DNA of 64,000 nt, from assembly GCF_004299785.2 (NCBI RefSeq), contig NZ_CP036246.2:1922001-1986000 (forward strand). The letters run 5' to 3'. The notes under the pieces were generated by a model. It had not been told where the DNA came from and did no database searches. It was given only the letters and a program-made list of their open reading frames with translations. Shown here in pieces: positions 51,247-62,600 of the stretch (position 1 is the stretch's first letter; every line of letters begins with the position of its first letter). The position numbers and the translations under genes are program-made. The DNA comes from Arcobacter porcinus. Its GTDB lineage: Bacteria > Campylobacterota > Campylobacteria > Campylobacterales > Arcobacteraceae.

Positions 51247-53725
51247 ATGGTTGTTTAAATATAGATATATCTTTAGCAGGTTTCGTATATTTTTCAATAT
51301 TTACTAATGCTGTGTTTGAACTATTTCCATTTGCAAGTTGAGAAGTTGGCATATCTTTTGTAAGGACATTTACACATCCATTTAAACAAAGCGTTCCTAT
51401 TTTTCCTCTTTCAAGTGGATCATACCAAGCTCCTTCATCAATTCTTACAACACCTGTTCTTAAATCATCTGTTAAAACAGCACCTGCTAAAATTTCACCT
51501 CTTTGGTTATAAACTCTTACAATATCACCATCTTTAATATTTTTAGATATTGCATCTCTTCTGTTTATAAAAATTGGTTCTCTATTTGCAACTGCATATT
51601 TATCTCTTAATGTTGTATTATTTAACTGAGAATGCAATCTTTTATCAGGATGCGAAGTAATAAGAGCAAATTCTGCATTCTTTTTCTTCATTCCAAGCCA
51701 CTCATCTGGCTCAAACCATGATGGATATGCTCTACAATCTTTATAATTCATTTTTTCAATAGCTTTTGAATATATCTCAATTTTTCCAGATGGAGTTCCA
51801 AGTGGCTCTAAAATTGGATCTTCTCTAAAGTCTGCATATCTTATAAACTCTGTATTCTCAAAAGGAACTTCAAAATTAACAGGTTTATTAGCTTCCCAGA
51901 AATCTTTAAATTTTGGTATTTCTAAGCCTAAATTCTTTGTTTGATTATAAGCACTATTATAAAACTCTTCTATCCATTGTAGAGCTGTTTTATTTTGAGA
52001 ATACTCTTCATATGCACCAAACTCTTTTGCTAAATCACAAAATATATCATAATCATCTCTTGCTTCATTTTGTTTTTCAACTGCTTGTTTCATAGGAACT
52101 ATACTTGAATTTGAGTAATCTCCACTCATAGTAATATCATCTCTTTCATAACTAGTAGTTACAGGCATAACAATATCTGCCATTCTAGCAGTTGGTGTCC
52201 AGAAAATCTCATTTACAACTATTGTCTTAGGTTTTCTTAAAGCTTTAACTAAAGTATTTGTATCTTGATGATGCACCATTGGATTTCCACCAACCCAATA
52301 TATAAAATCAATATCAGGATATGTAACTACAGACCCATTGTGATTTATTTTTTTCCCTGGATTTAAAAGTGCATCTGCAATTCTAGCAACTGGAAAAGAG
52401 AATTTTGCACTCTTCTCAAGCCAAGATGCTCCACCTGTATTTTTTGTTGAACCAACTGTTGAAGTAATACCACCTATTACTCCACCTTTTGTTGTAGGAG
52501 CTCCTCCATTTGAGTAGTGATAAGAGAATCCAAATCCTCCTCCTGGAAGTCCAATTTGCCCAAGCATAGAAGCAAGTGTAACTATCATCCAGTGAGTTTG
52601 CTCTCCATATTGAGCTCTTTGAATTCCCCAACCTGCCATTATCATTGTTCTGTTTTTGTACATTAATAAAGCTAACTCTTTAATAGTTTTTTCATCAATT
52701 CCACAAATTTTTGATGCCCATTTTGTATTCTTTATAACTTTATCTTCTTTTCCAAAAAGATAATCTTTGAATTTATCAAAACCTTCTGTGTACTCTTCTA
52801 AAAACTTTTTATCATAGTTTTCTGTTTTTATTAAATGATAAGCCATTCCCATCATAAAAGCAACATCAGTTCCAGGAACTATTGGTTGCCATTTTGCATT
52901 TAAATATGTACAAGTTTCATTTTTTTCTGGATCAATACAAATAATCTTTTTATTTGAATTTTTTAATTTTTCTAAGTATTTAAATCCTTGTTCATCTGAT
53001 GAAGTCCAAGAAAGTTTAAGAGTTCTTATTAAGTTTGCTCCCCAAATTACCACTACTTCAGAATTCTCAAGTACAAGTGGCCAAGATGTTTGTTGTTCAT
53101 AAACTTCAATAGTTCCTAAAACGTGAGGCATAATAACTTGAGCTGCTCCAGTTGAATAATCTCCTAAAGTTCCAGTAAATCCACCTGTTACATTCATAAG
53201 TCTATGTAAAAGTACTCTTGAGTTATGCATATTTCCACTACTTTTCCATCCGTAGCTTCCTGCAAAAACACCTTCAGCTCCTCTTTCTTTTCTAGTATTT
53301 TTAATCTGATTTGCAATTAATTTAATAGCTTTTTCATAAGGAACTCTAACCCATTCATCATTTCCTCTTAATTCTGGTTTTGAATTATTTGGATTTTCTA
53401 AATAAGATTTTCTAACCATTGGATATTTTATTCTATCTTTTGCATATACTAAATCTTGAGTATAGTATTGTAAAGGATTATAAATATCTGATGTTTTTTG
53501 AATTGGCTCAGATTTTACAATCTTTCCATCTTTAATTGTAAGCTTAAGAGTTCCCCAGTGAGCTGCTGTTATAACTTCACCATTTTGTACTAAAGTTGTA
53601 GAAAACTTTGAAACTGTTGCTGCTAAAAGATTTGTTCTATTTGTTACAACATCAACAAATGGCACTGCTGCAAACAACACAGCATACTTTAAAATATTTC
53701 TTCTTTTTTTATCTATATTTTTCAT
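51245..53725 (-). CDS. torA: Trimethylamine-N-oxide reductase, molybdoenzyme
   Basis: Periplasmic terminal reductase of anaerobic respiration, bis-MGD molybdenum enzyme. The twin-arginine signal has KKRRNILKY at residues 6-14. The molybdenum ligand Ser is in GDYSTGAAQVIMPHVLG, as in TorA and DMSO reductases. No N-terminal FeS cysteine motif, also typical. 826 residues. It follows a monohaem cytochrome c gene by three bases, as Cj0264-Cj0265 in Campylobacter. TMAO or DMSO as substrate is inferred from family. Confidence 0.9.
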   Translation of the reverse strand: MKNIDKKRRNILKYAVLFAAVPFVDVVTNRTNLLAATVSKFSTTLVQNGEVITAAHWGTLKLTIKDGKIVKSEPIQKTSDIYNPLQYYTQDLVYAKDRIKYPMVRKSYLENPNNSKPELRGNDEWVRVPYEKAIKLIANQIKNTRKERGAEGVFAGSYGWKSSGNMHNSRVLLHRLMNVTGGFTGTLGDYSTGAAQVIMPHVLGTIEVYEQQTSWPLVLENSEVVVIWGANLIRTLKLSWTSSDEQGFKYLEKLKNSNKKIICIDPEKNETCTYLNAKWQPIVPGTDVAFMMGMAYHLIKTENYDKKFLEEYTEGFDKFKDYLFGKEDKVIKNTKWASKICGIDEKTIKELALLMYKNRTMIMAGWGIQRAQYGEQTHWMIVTLASMLGQIGLPGGGFGFSYHYSNGGAPTTKGGVIGGITSTVGSTKNTGGASWLEKSAKFSFPVARIADALLNPGKKINHNGSVVTYPDIDFIYWVGGNPMVHHQDTNTLVKALRKPKTIVVNEIFWTPTARMADIVMPVTTSYERDDITMSGDYSNSSIVPMKQAVEKQNEARDDYDIFCDLAKEFGAYEEYSQNKTALQWIEEFYNSAYNQTKNLGLEIPKFKDFWEANKPVNFEVPFENTEFIRYADFREDPILEPLGTPSGKIEIYSKAIEKMNYKDCRAYPSWFEPDEWLGMKKKNAEFALITSHPDKRLHSQLNNTTLRDKYAVANREPIFINRRDAISKNIKDGDIVRVYNQRGEILAGAVLTDDLRTGVVRIDEGAWYDPLERGKIGTLCLNGCVNVLTKDMPTSQLANGNSSNTALVNIEKYTKPAKDISIFKQP

Positions 53726-53728
53726 CCC

Positions 53729-54301
53729 CTACTCCATATCTTTTGAATGTTTTTGTAAGTATTGAACAACTAAATAGTTATCTTCTTTTGTTAAAGCTGT
53801 TCTACTAAGCATTGATTTCATAACACTTGGCCAAAGGTTTGCTGTAAACTCTTTTTTATCATGTGCACTATGACAAATTCCACAGTTATTTCCATAAAGT
53901 TCTGCTGCTTTTACATATAATGAATTTAAATCTTTTGTTAAATCATCTTTATCTATAAAAGCCACAAGTTCTAATTGACTGAAATCTTCATTTCCTGTTT
54001 TTTCTGAACTTAAAACCTCAAAACTATTATTTTTTGATAATCCAGCAACCAATATTCTATTTTTTTGTGTAAAGTATAAAGCATGTTCTACTCCTTCTTT
54101 TACAAAACCTACTATTTTAATTTTATATCTATTATTCTCTTCACCTAAAATTTCTACTTTAGATGTTGGTAATAATCTTCCTTTTGTACTATTACTTTTT
54201 GAAGTTTCATACAAATTTTTAACACTTCCTGTATAGAAAATTTCATTAGCAAACAAGCTAGATGTTAAAAAAAGTATGCAAAGCAATACAAGTTTTTTCA
54301 T
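53729..54301 (-). CDS. Monohaem c-type cytochrome partner of TorA
   Basis: 190 residues with signal peptide (about 1-18, ending SLFA) and one haem site CGICH at residues 140-144; a Met ligand may be one of those in WPSVMKSMLSRT. N-terminal part is beta-rich and SH3-like. It takes the place of the pentahaem TorC of Enterobacteria, and a similar pair is found in Campylobacter. First gene of the two-gene unit. Confidence 0.88.
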   Translation of the reverse strand: MKKLVLLCILFLTSSLFANEIFYTGSVKNLYETSKSNSTKGRLLPTSKVEILGEENNRYKIKIVGFVKEGVEHALYFTQKNRILVAGLSKNNSFEVLSSEKTGNEDFSQLELVAFIDKDDLTKDLNSLYVKAAELYGNNCGICHSAHDKKEFTANLWPSVMKSMLSRTALTKEDNYLVVQYLQKHSKDME

Positions 54302-54483
54302 TTGATCTCCTTTTTCCTTGTATAGTTCTTATATATCAGTAATATAAAAACACCAAACTAAATTAACTTATACAAAATAATTATAACATAAATTATCTTA
54401 TATATTAAGCTTATATAAAGTTATATAGATAAAATTATCATATATTATAGTTTTTTGTAAATTATAAAGTTTATCATCTAATA

Positions 54484-54512
54484 TTGACAATTTATTTTTT
54501 TGTATATATAAT
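54484..54512 (+). promoter_or_regulatory. dps promoter with consensus -35 and -10
   Basis: TTGACA (54484-54489), 17 bases, TATAAT (54507-54512); the start codon is at 54547. Both boxes match consensus and predict high expression. Confidence 0.85.
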
Positions 54513-54546
54513 AGAAAGTATTTTATTATTAAAAAAGGATTAAAAA

Positions 54547-54984
54547 ATGTCAAAAGTAATTTCACAATTAAATCAAATTCAAGCAGATGCTCACGCACTT
54601 TATGTAAAACTTCATAACTTCCATTGGAATGTAAAAGGAATGGATTTTCATCCTGTTCATAACTTCACAGAAGGTTTATACAATGAAATGTCAACTCTTT
54701 TTGATGATACAGCAGAAAGAGCAATTATTATTGGTGGAAAAGCACTTCTTACAATTGATGTATTAGCAAAAACTACAAAAATTGCAACAGAAACTGCTGA
54801 TTGTTTCAAATCAAAAGAGATTGTTGAAAAAATCACTGCTGATTTTACATATCTTTTAAAAGAGTTTAAATCTTTGAGTGAATTTGCAGGTGAAGCAAAT
54901 GATAAAGGAACTGAAGCATTTGCTGATGATAAAGTTGCAGAATTAGAGAAAAATCTATGGATGCTAAACAGTATGTTAAAATAA
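54547..54984 (+). CDS. dps: Dps family DNA-binding ferritin
   Basis: 145 residues, a four-helix bundle forming dodecamers that oxidise and store iron. The ferroxidase ligands at the dimer interface are visible: H in KLHNFHWNVKGMDFHPVH and D, E in FDDTAERAIIIGG. ATG has AAAAAAGGATTAAAAA before it. Starts from a consensus promoter; downstream hairpins at 54971-54989 and 55010-55032. Confidence 0.93.
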   Translation: MSKVISQLNQIQADAHALYVKLHNFHWNVKGMDFHPVHNFTEGLYNEMSTLFDDTAERAIIIGGKALLTIDVLAKTTKIATETADCFKSKEIVEKITADFTYLLKEFKSLSEFAGEANDKGTEAFADDKVAELEKNLWMLNSMLK

Positions 54985-55032
54985 CATACTCCCAATTTCA
55001 GTCTATTTTGGAGGCAAATTAAATTTGCTTCC
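54971..55032 (+). terminator. Two hairpins after dps
   Basis: GTATGTTA and TAACATAC (54971-54989, containing the stop), then GGAGGCAAATT and AATTTGCTTCC (55010-55032). The second is stronger; neither has a full T run. Confidence 0.45.
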
Positions 55033-55080
55033 ACTTCACATAATTTATAATTTTTACCCATCAAGTTTTAAAGAGTTTTA

Positions 55081-56235
55081 ATGAAAAAATCAATTAATCA
55101 TATTTATTTAATTATTCTATTATCTATTTTATCATCTGTTGCTCCTATGGGAGTAGATACATATTTGCCATCTATTCCTGAAATTGCAAAATATTTTGAT
55201 GTAAATATTCATAAAGTAGAACTATCTTTATCTATTTTTTTAATAGGTTTTGCTGTTGGTCAAATATTTGGTGGTCCAATTTCTGATAAATATGGAAGAA
55301 AGTTTGGTTCTATTTTTGGACTTATTGGATATGCATTCTTTAGTTTTATAATAATATTTAGCTCATCTATTTATGAACTTTGGCTTTATAGATTTTTTGA
55401 AGCATTCTTTGGAGGAATTACAGTTGTAAATGCTGCAGCTGCTGTAAGAGATAGATTTAAAGGTAAAGAAGCGGCAAAAGTATTCTCACTTATTGGAATA
55501 ATAAGAAGTATTGCTCCACTTTTAGCACCTGTAATTGGCGCAGCTATTATTCACTTTTTTCCATGGGAAGGAGTATTTGTATTTCTTACAATATATGCTT
55601 TATTGGTTGCTTTTTTTGTATATAAAGATTTACCTGAGAGTTTTACAAAAACTTCAGTTGGAGTTATTGAATCATATAAAAGTGTACTTACTCACAAAAC
55701 TGCATTAAAAGCTATGTTTATTTTAGCACTTAGCTTTGGTGGTTTTTTTATAATTATTGCAAGAACATCTTATATTTATATTGAGCACTTTAAAATATCT
55801 ACTGATATGTTTCCTATATTTTTTGGTATAAATTTTATTATTTTAATGCTAATGATAAAAGTAAATGTTAATTTGCTAAAAAAACACTCTGCTCTTTTCA
55901 TAACAAAAATGGCAATAATATTTCAAATACTTGTAGGTGTTATTTTCTTATTCTTTAATAAAGATATCAATCTTATTGGAATTATTATAATTTTAGCTTC
56001 ATATATGAGTATGATGGCTTTTATTTTTGGAAATTGTATGGCTATGGCTTTAGAGCATTTTTCTCAAAATGCTGGTGTTGCAAGTGGAGTAATTGGTGTT
56101 TTACAGTTTGGATTAGGAGCTATTATATCTTCGATTGCTCTAAATTTTGTAGATGATGGCTTTTTTGTAATTGCACTTAGTATTACTCTTATATCTATAA
56201 TAAATTTAATAATTATAAGAAGCTATAAAAATTAA
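55081..56235 (+). CDS. MFS multidrug exporter, Bcr/CflA type (second copy)
   Basis: 384 residues, 12 helices. Motif VDTYLPSIPEIAKYF in helix 1 and motif A GGPISDKYGRKFGSIFG match Bcr/CflA. It is a distant paralogue of 1597-2787. No operon partner; ends at a perfect palindrome. Confidence 0.88.
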   Translation: MKKSINHIYLIILLSILSSVAPMGVDTYLPSIPEIAKYFDVNIHKVELSLSIFLIGFAVGQIFGGPISDKYGRKFGSIFGLIGYAFFSFIIIFSSSIYELWLYRFFEAFFGGITVVNAAAAVRDRFKGKEAAKVFSLIGIIRSIAPLLAPVIGAAIIHFFPWEGVFVFLTIYALLVAFFVYKDLPESFTKTSVGVIESYKSVLTHKTALKAMFILALSFGGFFIIIARTSYIYIEHFKISTDMFPIFFGINFIILMLMIKVNVNLLKKHSALFITKMAIIFQILVGVIFLFFNKDINLIGIIIILASYMSMMAFIFGNCMAMALEHFSQNAGVASGVIGVLQFGLGAIISSIALNFVDDGFFVIALSITLISIINLIIIRSYKN

Positions 56236-56246
56236 TTTTTATAGCT
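56221..56246. terminator. Perfect palindrome between convergent genes
   Basis: AGCTATAAAAATT is followed directly by its complement AATTTTTATAGCT, so it can act as a bidirectional terminator. Confidence 0.7.
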
Positions 56247-56592
56247 CTATTTCGAAGAAATCCTCGCTTGTTTTTTGATATTTAGCAACAGAACAAGACA
56301 ATTTAATAGCATTTGTATAATCTTTAAATTCATCAATAAATAGTTTTTTTAATTTATCTACCTCAACCGCTCTAAAAATAAAATATCCCAATATATCAAT
56401 CTTTCTTTCTCCTGCTTTTTCTATTCCAAAGCTATCAAACTTCCAGTCAACTCCTTTTGAAAAAAAGAAAACCTCACTTACTCTTTTTTCAAGTTCATCT
56501 CTAACATTTTGATTAAACTCTTTTAAATGAATTTGAAATGCAACATTATAATTAAACTCTTCTTGCACTAAATTTTCTAAATTTTTATTCAT
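56239..56592 (-). CDS. Uncharacterised small cytosolic protein
   Basis: 117 residues, no signal or membrane helix, one cysteine. Predicted mixed alpha/beta; I do not recognise the family. It is single, convergent with the MFS gene and divergent from the diguanylate cyclase gene. Confidence 0.6.
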   Translation of the reverse strand: MNKNLENLVQEEFNYNVAFQIHLKEFNQNVRDELEKRVSEVFFFSKGVDWKFDSFGIEKAGERKIDILGYFIFRAVEVDKLKKLFIDEFKDYTNAIKLSCSVAKYQKTSEDFFEIEL

Positions 56593-56715
56593 AACTCTTC
56601 TTAAATCCTTTTATTATTTCTTTATAATTATATTTTTATGTTAACAAAACTTTATTGAAAATTCAAACTACATACTTTATTTGATATAATAATTCAATTT
56701 TATTCAAGGTATATT

Positions 56716-58464
56716 ATGGACAAAGTTTCAAAAATGATTTTTACTAAAGGAATTTCATTAAAAAATACAATTTTTTTATTCTCTTTATGTATTATAATTA
56801 TATTATTAGTAGTTATGGGAAGTCAGCTTTTATTTTATAACAAAGAGTTAGCACTTTCAAAGGTCGCATCAAAACTAAAAAGTATTACAATAGATTTAAA
56901 AAACAATATAGAACAAAAGGATATAACTTACAGTAGCACCGTAAAAGTTCTTAGTTTTTTAGAAAATGATGCAAATGTACTTGAAATTTATTCTAAACTT
57001 CTTAAATCAAATCCTAGTGTATATGCAATTTATACACTATCTAAAGATAATAAATTTATTCAAGTAATAAATTTAGATATACACAAAGATTTAGGTAACT
57101 ATTTTAAAGCAAAACAGAATGATAAGTGGCTTAAATTAGAAGATGTTAACAATAGCCTAAATAGTATTCAATTTACTTTTTATGATGAAAATCTAAATGA
57201 AACTTCAAAAAGAACTTCATTTAATGACTACTCTGCTGAAAAAAGACCTTGGTATGAAAATGCACTAAAAAATGATGAAGTATCAAAAACTTATCCTTAT
57301 GAATTTTTAAATGCAAAAGCAATAGGAATTACATATTCAAAAAAATCTTATGATAATAAATCTATAGTTTCCTTAGATCTTTTGGTTCATAACTATCTTG
57401 ATACTTTAAAAACTCATATAGATCTAAATAGTATGGAGCTATTCTTGCTTGAACCATCAAAAAGAGTACTCTCTTACTTATCAAAAGATCCTAAAATATT
57501 TCAAGAAATATTAAATAATGATTTAGTATTAGATGATTATAAAAGAGCAAAAGTTATAGAAAACAATGGTAAAAAATATATTTTAAGAATAATAAATCTA
57601 GATAACTATAACAATGGTTATTTAGCACTACTTGGTGACTATAATAAAATCACAGAACCTTACAACAAGGAAGCTTTATGGTTATTAAGTGTATTTCTTT
57701 TTGTTAATATTCTTACAATTCCTATTATTTTATATCTTTCTAGAATGATTGTTAGACCTATTTATTCTTTAGTAGAACAAAGTAATAAAATTAAAAGTAA
57801 AGATTTTAATATCGTACATATTGATTCAAATATAAATGAGATAAATTTACTTTCTAACTCTTTTACCTCTATGTCAAAATCTATTTATGAGCATCAAACT
57901 TCACTTGAAGAAAAAATACTACAAAGAACAGAAGAGTTGCATCTAAAAAATATTGAACTTGAGAAATTATCTATTACAGATAAACTAACTTCTTTATATA
58001 ATAGAGCTAAACTTGATACAGCTTTAAAACAAGAGTTTGATAGAGCAAAAAGATACAATGAAGTTTTTAGCTTAATTCTAATTGACCTTGATTTTTTTAA
58101 ATCTGTAAATGATACATATGGTCACCAAATAGGAGATGATGTTTTAAGAGAAAGTGCTCAAGTATTTAAATCTTGTATTAGAGAAACTGATATTCTTGGA
58201 AGATGGGGAGGAGAAGAGTTTTTAATAATTTGTCCAAACTCTTCAAGTGAAAATGCAATGGTAATTGCAGAAAAATTAAATGAATCGATAAAAAAATATA
58301 ATTTTACTACTTATCCAAAACCAATTACTATTAGCTTAGGTATCTCTTCTTTTAACCATAATATATCTAAAGCTGAAGATTTACTATCATTTGCAGATAT
58401 TGCACTTTATGAGGCAAAAAAGAAAGGAAGAGATAAAGCTATAATCTATAATTCTATTAAGTAA
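56716..58464 (+). CDS. Membrane diguanylate cyclase with periplasmic sensor
   Basis: 582 residues: membrane helix at about 16-38, a periplasmic dCache-like domain with YSAEKRPWYENAL typical of such sensors, second helix (about 322-345), HAMP, a short coiled coil, then GGDEF. The active site is GGEEF; the RETD five residues ahead is an intact product-inhibition site, so it should make c-di-GMP under feedback. The ligand is unknown. Probable -10 TATAAT at 56685. Confidence 0.9.
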   Translation: MDKVSKMIFTKGISLKNTIFLFSLCIIIILLVVMGSQLLFYNKELALSKVASKLKSITIDLKNNIEQKDITYSSTVKVLSFLENDANVLEIYSKLLKSNPSVYAIYTLSKDNKFIQVINLDIHKDLGNYFKAKQNDKWLKLEDVNNSLNSIQFTFYDENLNETSKRTSFNDYSAEKRPWYENALKNDEVSKTYPYEFLNAKAIGITYSKKSYDNKSIVSLDLLVHNYLDTLKTHIDLNSMELFLLEPSKRVLSYLSKDPKIFQEILNNDLVLDDYKRAKVIENNGKKYILRIINLDNYNNGYLALLGDYNKITEPYNKEALWLLSVFLFVNILTIPIILYLSRMIVRPIYSLVEQSNKIKSKDFNIVHIDSNINEINLLSNSFTSMSKSIYEHQTSLEEKILQRTEELHLKNIELEKLSITDKLTSLYNRAKLDTALKQEFDRAKRYNEVFSLILIDLDFFKSVNDTYGHQIGDDVLRESAQVFKSCIRETDILGRWGGEEFLIICPNSSSENAMVIAEKLNESIKKYNFTTYPKPITISLGISSFNHNISKAEDLLSFADIALYEAKKKGRDKAIIYNSIK

Positions 58465-58522
58465 TATTAAAAATCGGTTAAACTTAATATTATAGAATAA
58501 ATAAAAAATTTGGGAATTCATA

Positions 58523-59650
58523 TTGAAAATATTTAAAACTTTACTAAGCCTATCTTTTATCTTAATTCTTTTAAGCTCTTGCTCTAATACAGAGCAAACA
58601 AGCAATAAAGACCTAACAATTGAAGTTGGATATATAAATCCAAGTGAACAAAGTCTATTTTTGGATATAACTCTAAGTGGTAGAGTAAAAGCAAAACAGA
58701 TTGCTCAAATAAGACCACAAATTAGTGGTATTATAAAAGAACAACTATTTACTGAGGGAAGTTTTGTAAAGCAAAATGATGTTTTATATAAAATTGATGA
58801 TTCTACTTACAAAGCAACTTATAATAAAGTAAAAGCTGAATTACAAAGCTCAAATGCAGTTTTAAAAAGTGCTCTTGCAAAAAATTCAAGAGCTAATGAA
58901 TTATTAAAGTTTGAAGGTATTTCAAAACAGGAATTTGAAGAGATAGAAGCATCTTATTTACAAGCACTTGCAGAAGTTAAGAAAAAAGAAGCAGAGCTTG
59001 AAGATGCAAAGATAAATCTTGATAGATGTGAGTTAAAAGCACCAATAAGTGGTTATATTGGAGTTTCATCTGTTACGACAGGTGCTTTAGTAAGTGCAAA
59101 CCAAAGTGATTTTTTGGCAAGTATAAAAGATAGTAGTACAGTTTTTGTAGATTTAAATTTATCTTATAATGAATATTTAAAAGCAAAATCTATAATTGAT
59201 TTTGAAAATAGTACGAAAGTAAAATTATTTTTAAGTGATGAGTTATCATATGATATTGAAGGTTATTTACAAAGTAAAGAGTTAAGTGTTGATGAAAATA
59301 CACAAACTGTAAAATTAAGAGCTGTTTTTGAAAATCCTAATAATATTTTGCTTTCTGGTATGTTTGTAAAAGCAAAGCTTCAAAGTCAAAAAAGATTTGA
59401 TGGATTTTTAATTCCTCAACAAGCAATTTTAAGAGACCAAAAAGCAAATCCTATAATTACTATTATAAATGAAGATTTAACTACAAGTGAAAAAAAAGTG
59501 GAAATTTTGAGATCATTTGAAAATTTTTGGATTATAAAAGACAAACTAAATACAGATGATAAAGTGATTATTGAAGGATTAAATAAAATAAATAGTAAAT
59601 CAAAAATATCTCCAAAAGATTTAAATCATAAATATGAAGTTAAGAAATGA
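58523..59650 (+). CDS. RND efflux periplasmic adaptor lipoprotein
   Basis: 375 residues. Lipoprotein signal with LSSC, cysteine 20. HlyD/AcrA fold: lipoyl half (IRPQISGIIKEQLFTEGSFV), coiled-coil hairpin, and LKAPISGYIGVSSVTTGALV. Start is TTG at 58523, preceded by GGGA. Overlaps the RND pump gene by four bases. Confidence 0.92.
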   Translation: MKIFKTLLSLSFILILLSSCSNTEQTSNKDLTIEVGYINPSEQSLFLDITLSGRVKAKQIAQIRPQISGIIKEQLFTEGSFVKQNDVLYKIDDSTYKATYNKVKAELQSSNAVLKSALAKNSRANELLKFEGISKQEFEEIEASYLQALAEVKKKEAELEDAKINLDRCELKAPISGYIGVSSVTTGALVSANQSDFLASIKDSSTVFVDLNLSYNEYLKAKSIIDFENSTKVKLFLSDELSYDIEGYLQSKELSVDENTQTVKLRAVFENPNNILLSGMFVKAKLQSQKRFDGFLIPQQAILRDQKANPIITIINEDLTTSEKKVEILRSFENFWIIKDKLNTDDKVIIEGLNKINSKSKISPKDLNHKYEVKK

Positions 59651-62600
59651 TTGCAAATTTCTTTATTTTTAGACCAATATTTGCTTGGGTAATATCACTT
59701 ATTATTATGATAAGTGGGATTGTAAGCCTTTATCTACTTCCAGTGGAACAATATCCTGATATTGCTCCTCCTCAAGTAAATATTTTTACAACATACACTG
59801 GAGCATCTGCACAAACAGTTGAAAATAGTGTAACTCAAATAATAGAGCAACAATTAACTGGTCTTGATGGTATGTTATATTTCTTCTCAAGTTCTAGTTC
59901 TTCTGGAAATGCAAGAATAAGTGTAGTTTTTAATCAAGATGTAAACCCTGATATTGCTCAAGTTCAAGTACAAAATAAAGTAGAGCAAGTATTATCAAGA
60001 CTTCCTGAAGATGTACAAAGACAAGGAGTAAGAGTATTTAAGTCGCAAACTGACTTTTTAATGCTAGCTAGTGTTTATGATTCAAAAAATATTGCAGATA
60101 AAACAGATATTAGTGACTTTTTAGTAAGTAATCTTCAAGATAGTATTGCAAGAATTGATGGAGTTGGAGAAGTTAGTGTTTATGGTGGTCAATATGCTAT
60201 GAGAATATGGCTAGATCCATATAAACTTGAAAAATACTCTTTAATTCCAAGCGATATTCAAGCTGCAATAAATGCTCAAAACTCTCAAGCTAGTGCTGGA
60301 AGACTTGGAGCAATGCCAACAATACAAGATCAACAACTAGCTGTTACAGTAACTGCTAGAAGTAAATTTCAAACAGTTGAAGAGTTTGAAAATATTATTT
60401 TAAAAGCAAATCTTGATGGTAGTAGCGTAAAAATAAAAGATATTGCAAAAGTAGAAATTGGAGCTCAAAGTTACAATAATATAACTGCTCTAAATGGTTT
60501 CCCTGCTTCTGGAATATCTATTCAACTTGCAAGTGGTGCAAATGCAGTTGCTACTTCAAATAGAGTAAAAGAGTTTTTAAAACAAAGCGAAAGTTTTCTT
60601 CCTGAAGGGTATAAAATAGCATATCCTAGAGATACAACTCTTTTTATAAAAGCATCAATTTATGAAGTTATAAAAACTTTAATTGAAGCAATTATTTTAG
60701 TTGTTTTAGTTATGTTTTTATTTCTTAAAAACTTTAGAGCAACTTTAATTCCTGCTATTGCTGTTCCTGTTGTACTTTTAGGAACTTTTGCTATTCTTAA
60801 TATTCTTGGCTTTACAATAAATACTTTAACAATGTTTGCTCTTGTTCTTGCAATTGGTCTTTTGGTTGATGATGCTATTGTTGTTGTTGAAAATGTTGAA
60901 AGAAATATGAATGAAAAAGGTCTAAGTCCAAAGGAAGCAACTATTTTATCAATGAAAGAAGTAACTAGTGCATTAATTGGTATTACAACTGTTTTATCAG
61001 TAGTTTTTCTTCCTATGGCTTTTTTTGGTGGTTCAACTGGTGTTATTTATAGACAATTTTCTGTAACAATTATATCTGCAATGGTTCTATCAGTAATAGT
61101 TGCTTTAACTTTAACTCCAGCTCTTTGTGCAACTATTTTAAGACCAAATAAAGAGAAAAATAGTGGTTTTATATTTTGGTTTAACTCAAAATTTGAAAGT
61201 CTAACTTCAAACTATTCAAGAGTTGTAGAAAAAAGTATTATATTTTCAAAAAGATGGGCATTTTTTTACTTATTAATCATTATTGCATCTGTTTATATGT
61301 TTATAAAGCTTCCTACAAGTTTTCTTCCAAAAGAGGATCAAGGAAGTATGATGGTTCAATATACTCTTCCAACTGGAGCTATTGCTTCAAGAACTGTTGA
61401 AATTGCAGATACAATAAGAGATTATTTTTTAATTGAAGAAGAGAAATATTTAAATACAATTTTCACAATTTCAGGGTTTAGTTCAAGAAGTAGTGGTCAA
61501 AATGTGGGAACAGCTTTTATATCTTTGAAATCATGGGATGAAAGAGATAAAAATGGACATGTAGATAATATTTCAGCAAGAGCAACAAGAGCATTTAATA
61601 ACCCTGAAAGTAAATACTTTATAAGAGATGCAAGAGTTTTTGCACTTAATCCAAGTGTTATTCAAGGATTAGGTTCTAGTGATGGTTTTGAATTTCAATT
61701 ACTTGCTAGTTCAAATATAACAAGAGAAGATTTAACTATCGTAAAAAACAATATTTTAGAAGAAGCTAAGAAAAATGCTTATATTAAATCAGTAAGAGCA
61801 GATGGTACTGATCAATCTCCTCAACTTAAAATATCTTATGATATTCAAAAAGCAACAAGCTTGGGTATCAATTTAAGAGACATTGATACAACTTTAAGTG
61901 CGGCTTGGGGTGGAGTTTATGTAAATGACTATATAGACCGAACTAGAGTAAAAAGAGTTTATATTCAAGGAGATGCTCCATTTAGAAGTGCACCTGAAGA
62001 TTTATATAAATGGAAAATAAGAAATAGTAGTGGTTCAATGACATCTTTCTCTGAATTTAGTTCATTTTCTTGGGAATATGGTCCAGAAGAGTTAAGTAGA
62101 TTCAATGGTTATATGTCTTATGGAATTCAAGGAAGTGCAGCAGATGGAATTAGTTCTGGGTTTGCTATGAAAGAGATGGATAGTATTTCAAACTCACTAG
62201 CAAATGGAACTATGAATGCATATAGTGGAGCTTCTTATCAAGAAAGACTTGCTAGTAATCAATCAATGATGCTTTATTCTATATCTCTTTTGGTTGTATT
62301 TTTATGTTTAGCCGCTTTATATGAAAGCTGGAGCGTACCTTTTTCTGTAATTCTTGTTGTTCCTTTAGGAGTTTTTGGAGTTGTTTTAGCTGTATTATTA
62401 AGAGATTTACATAATGATATTTATTTCCAAGTTGCTCTTTTGGCAGTTATGGGACTTGCAAGTAAAAATGCTATTTTAATAGTTGAATTTATAAATAGCT
62501 CATATAAAAATGGAATTGGATTAATTGAGTCTGCGATACTTGGTGCTAAATTAAGACTTAGACCAATAATAATGACATCTTTAGCATTTATTGCAGGAAT

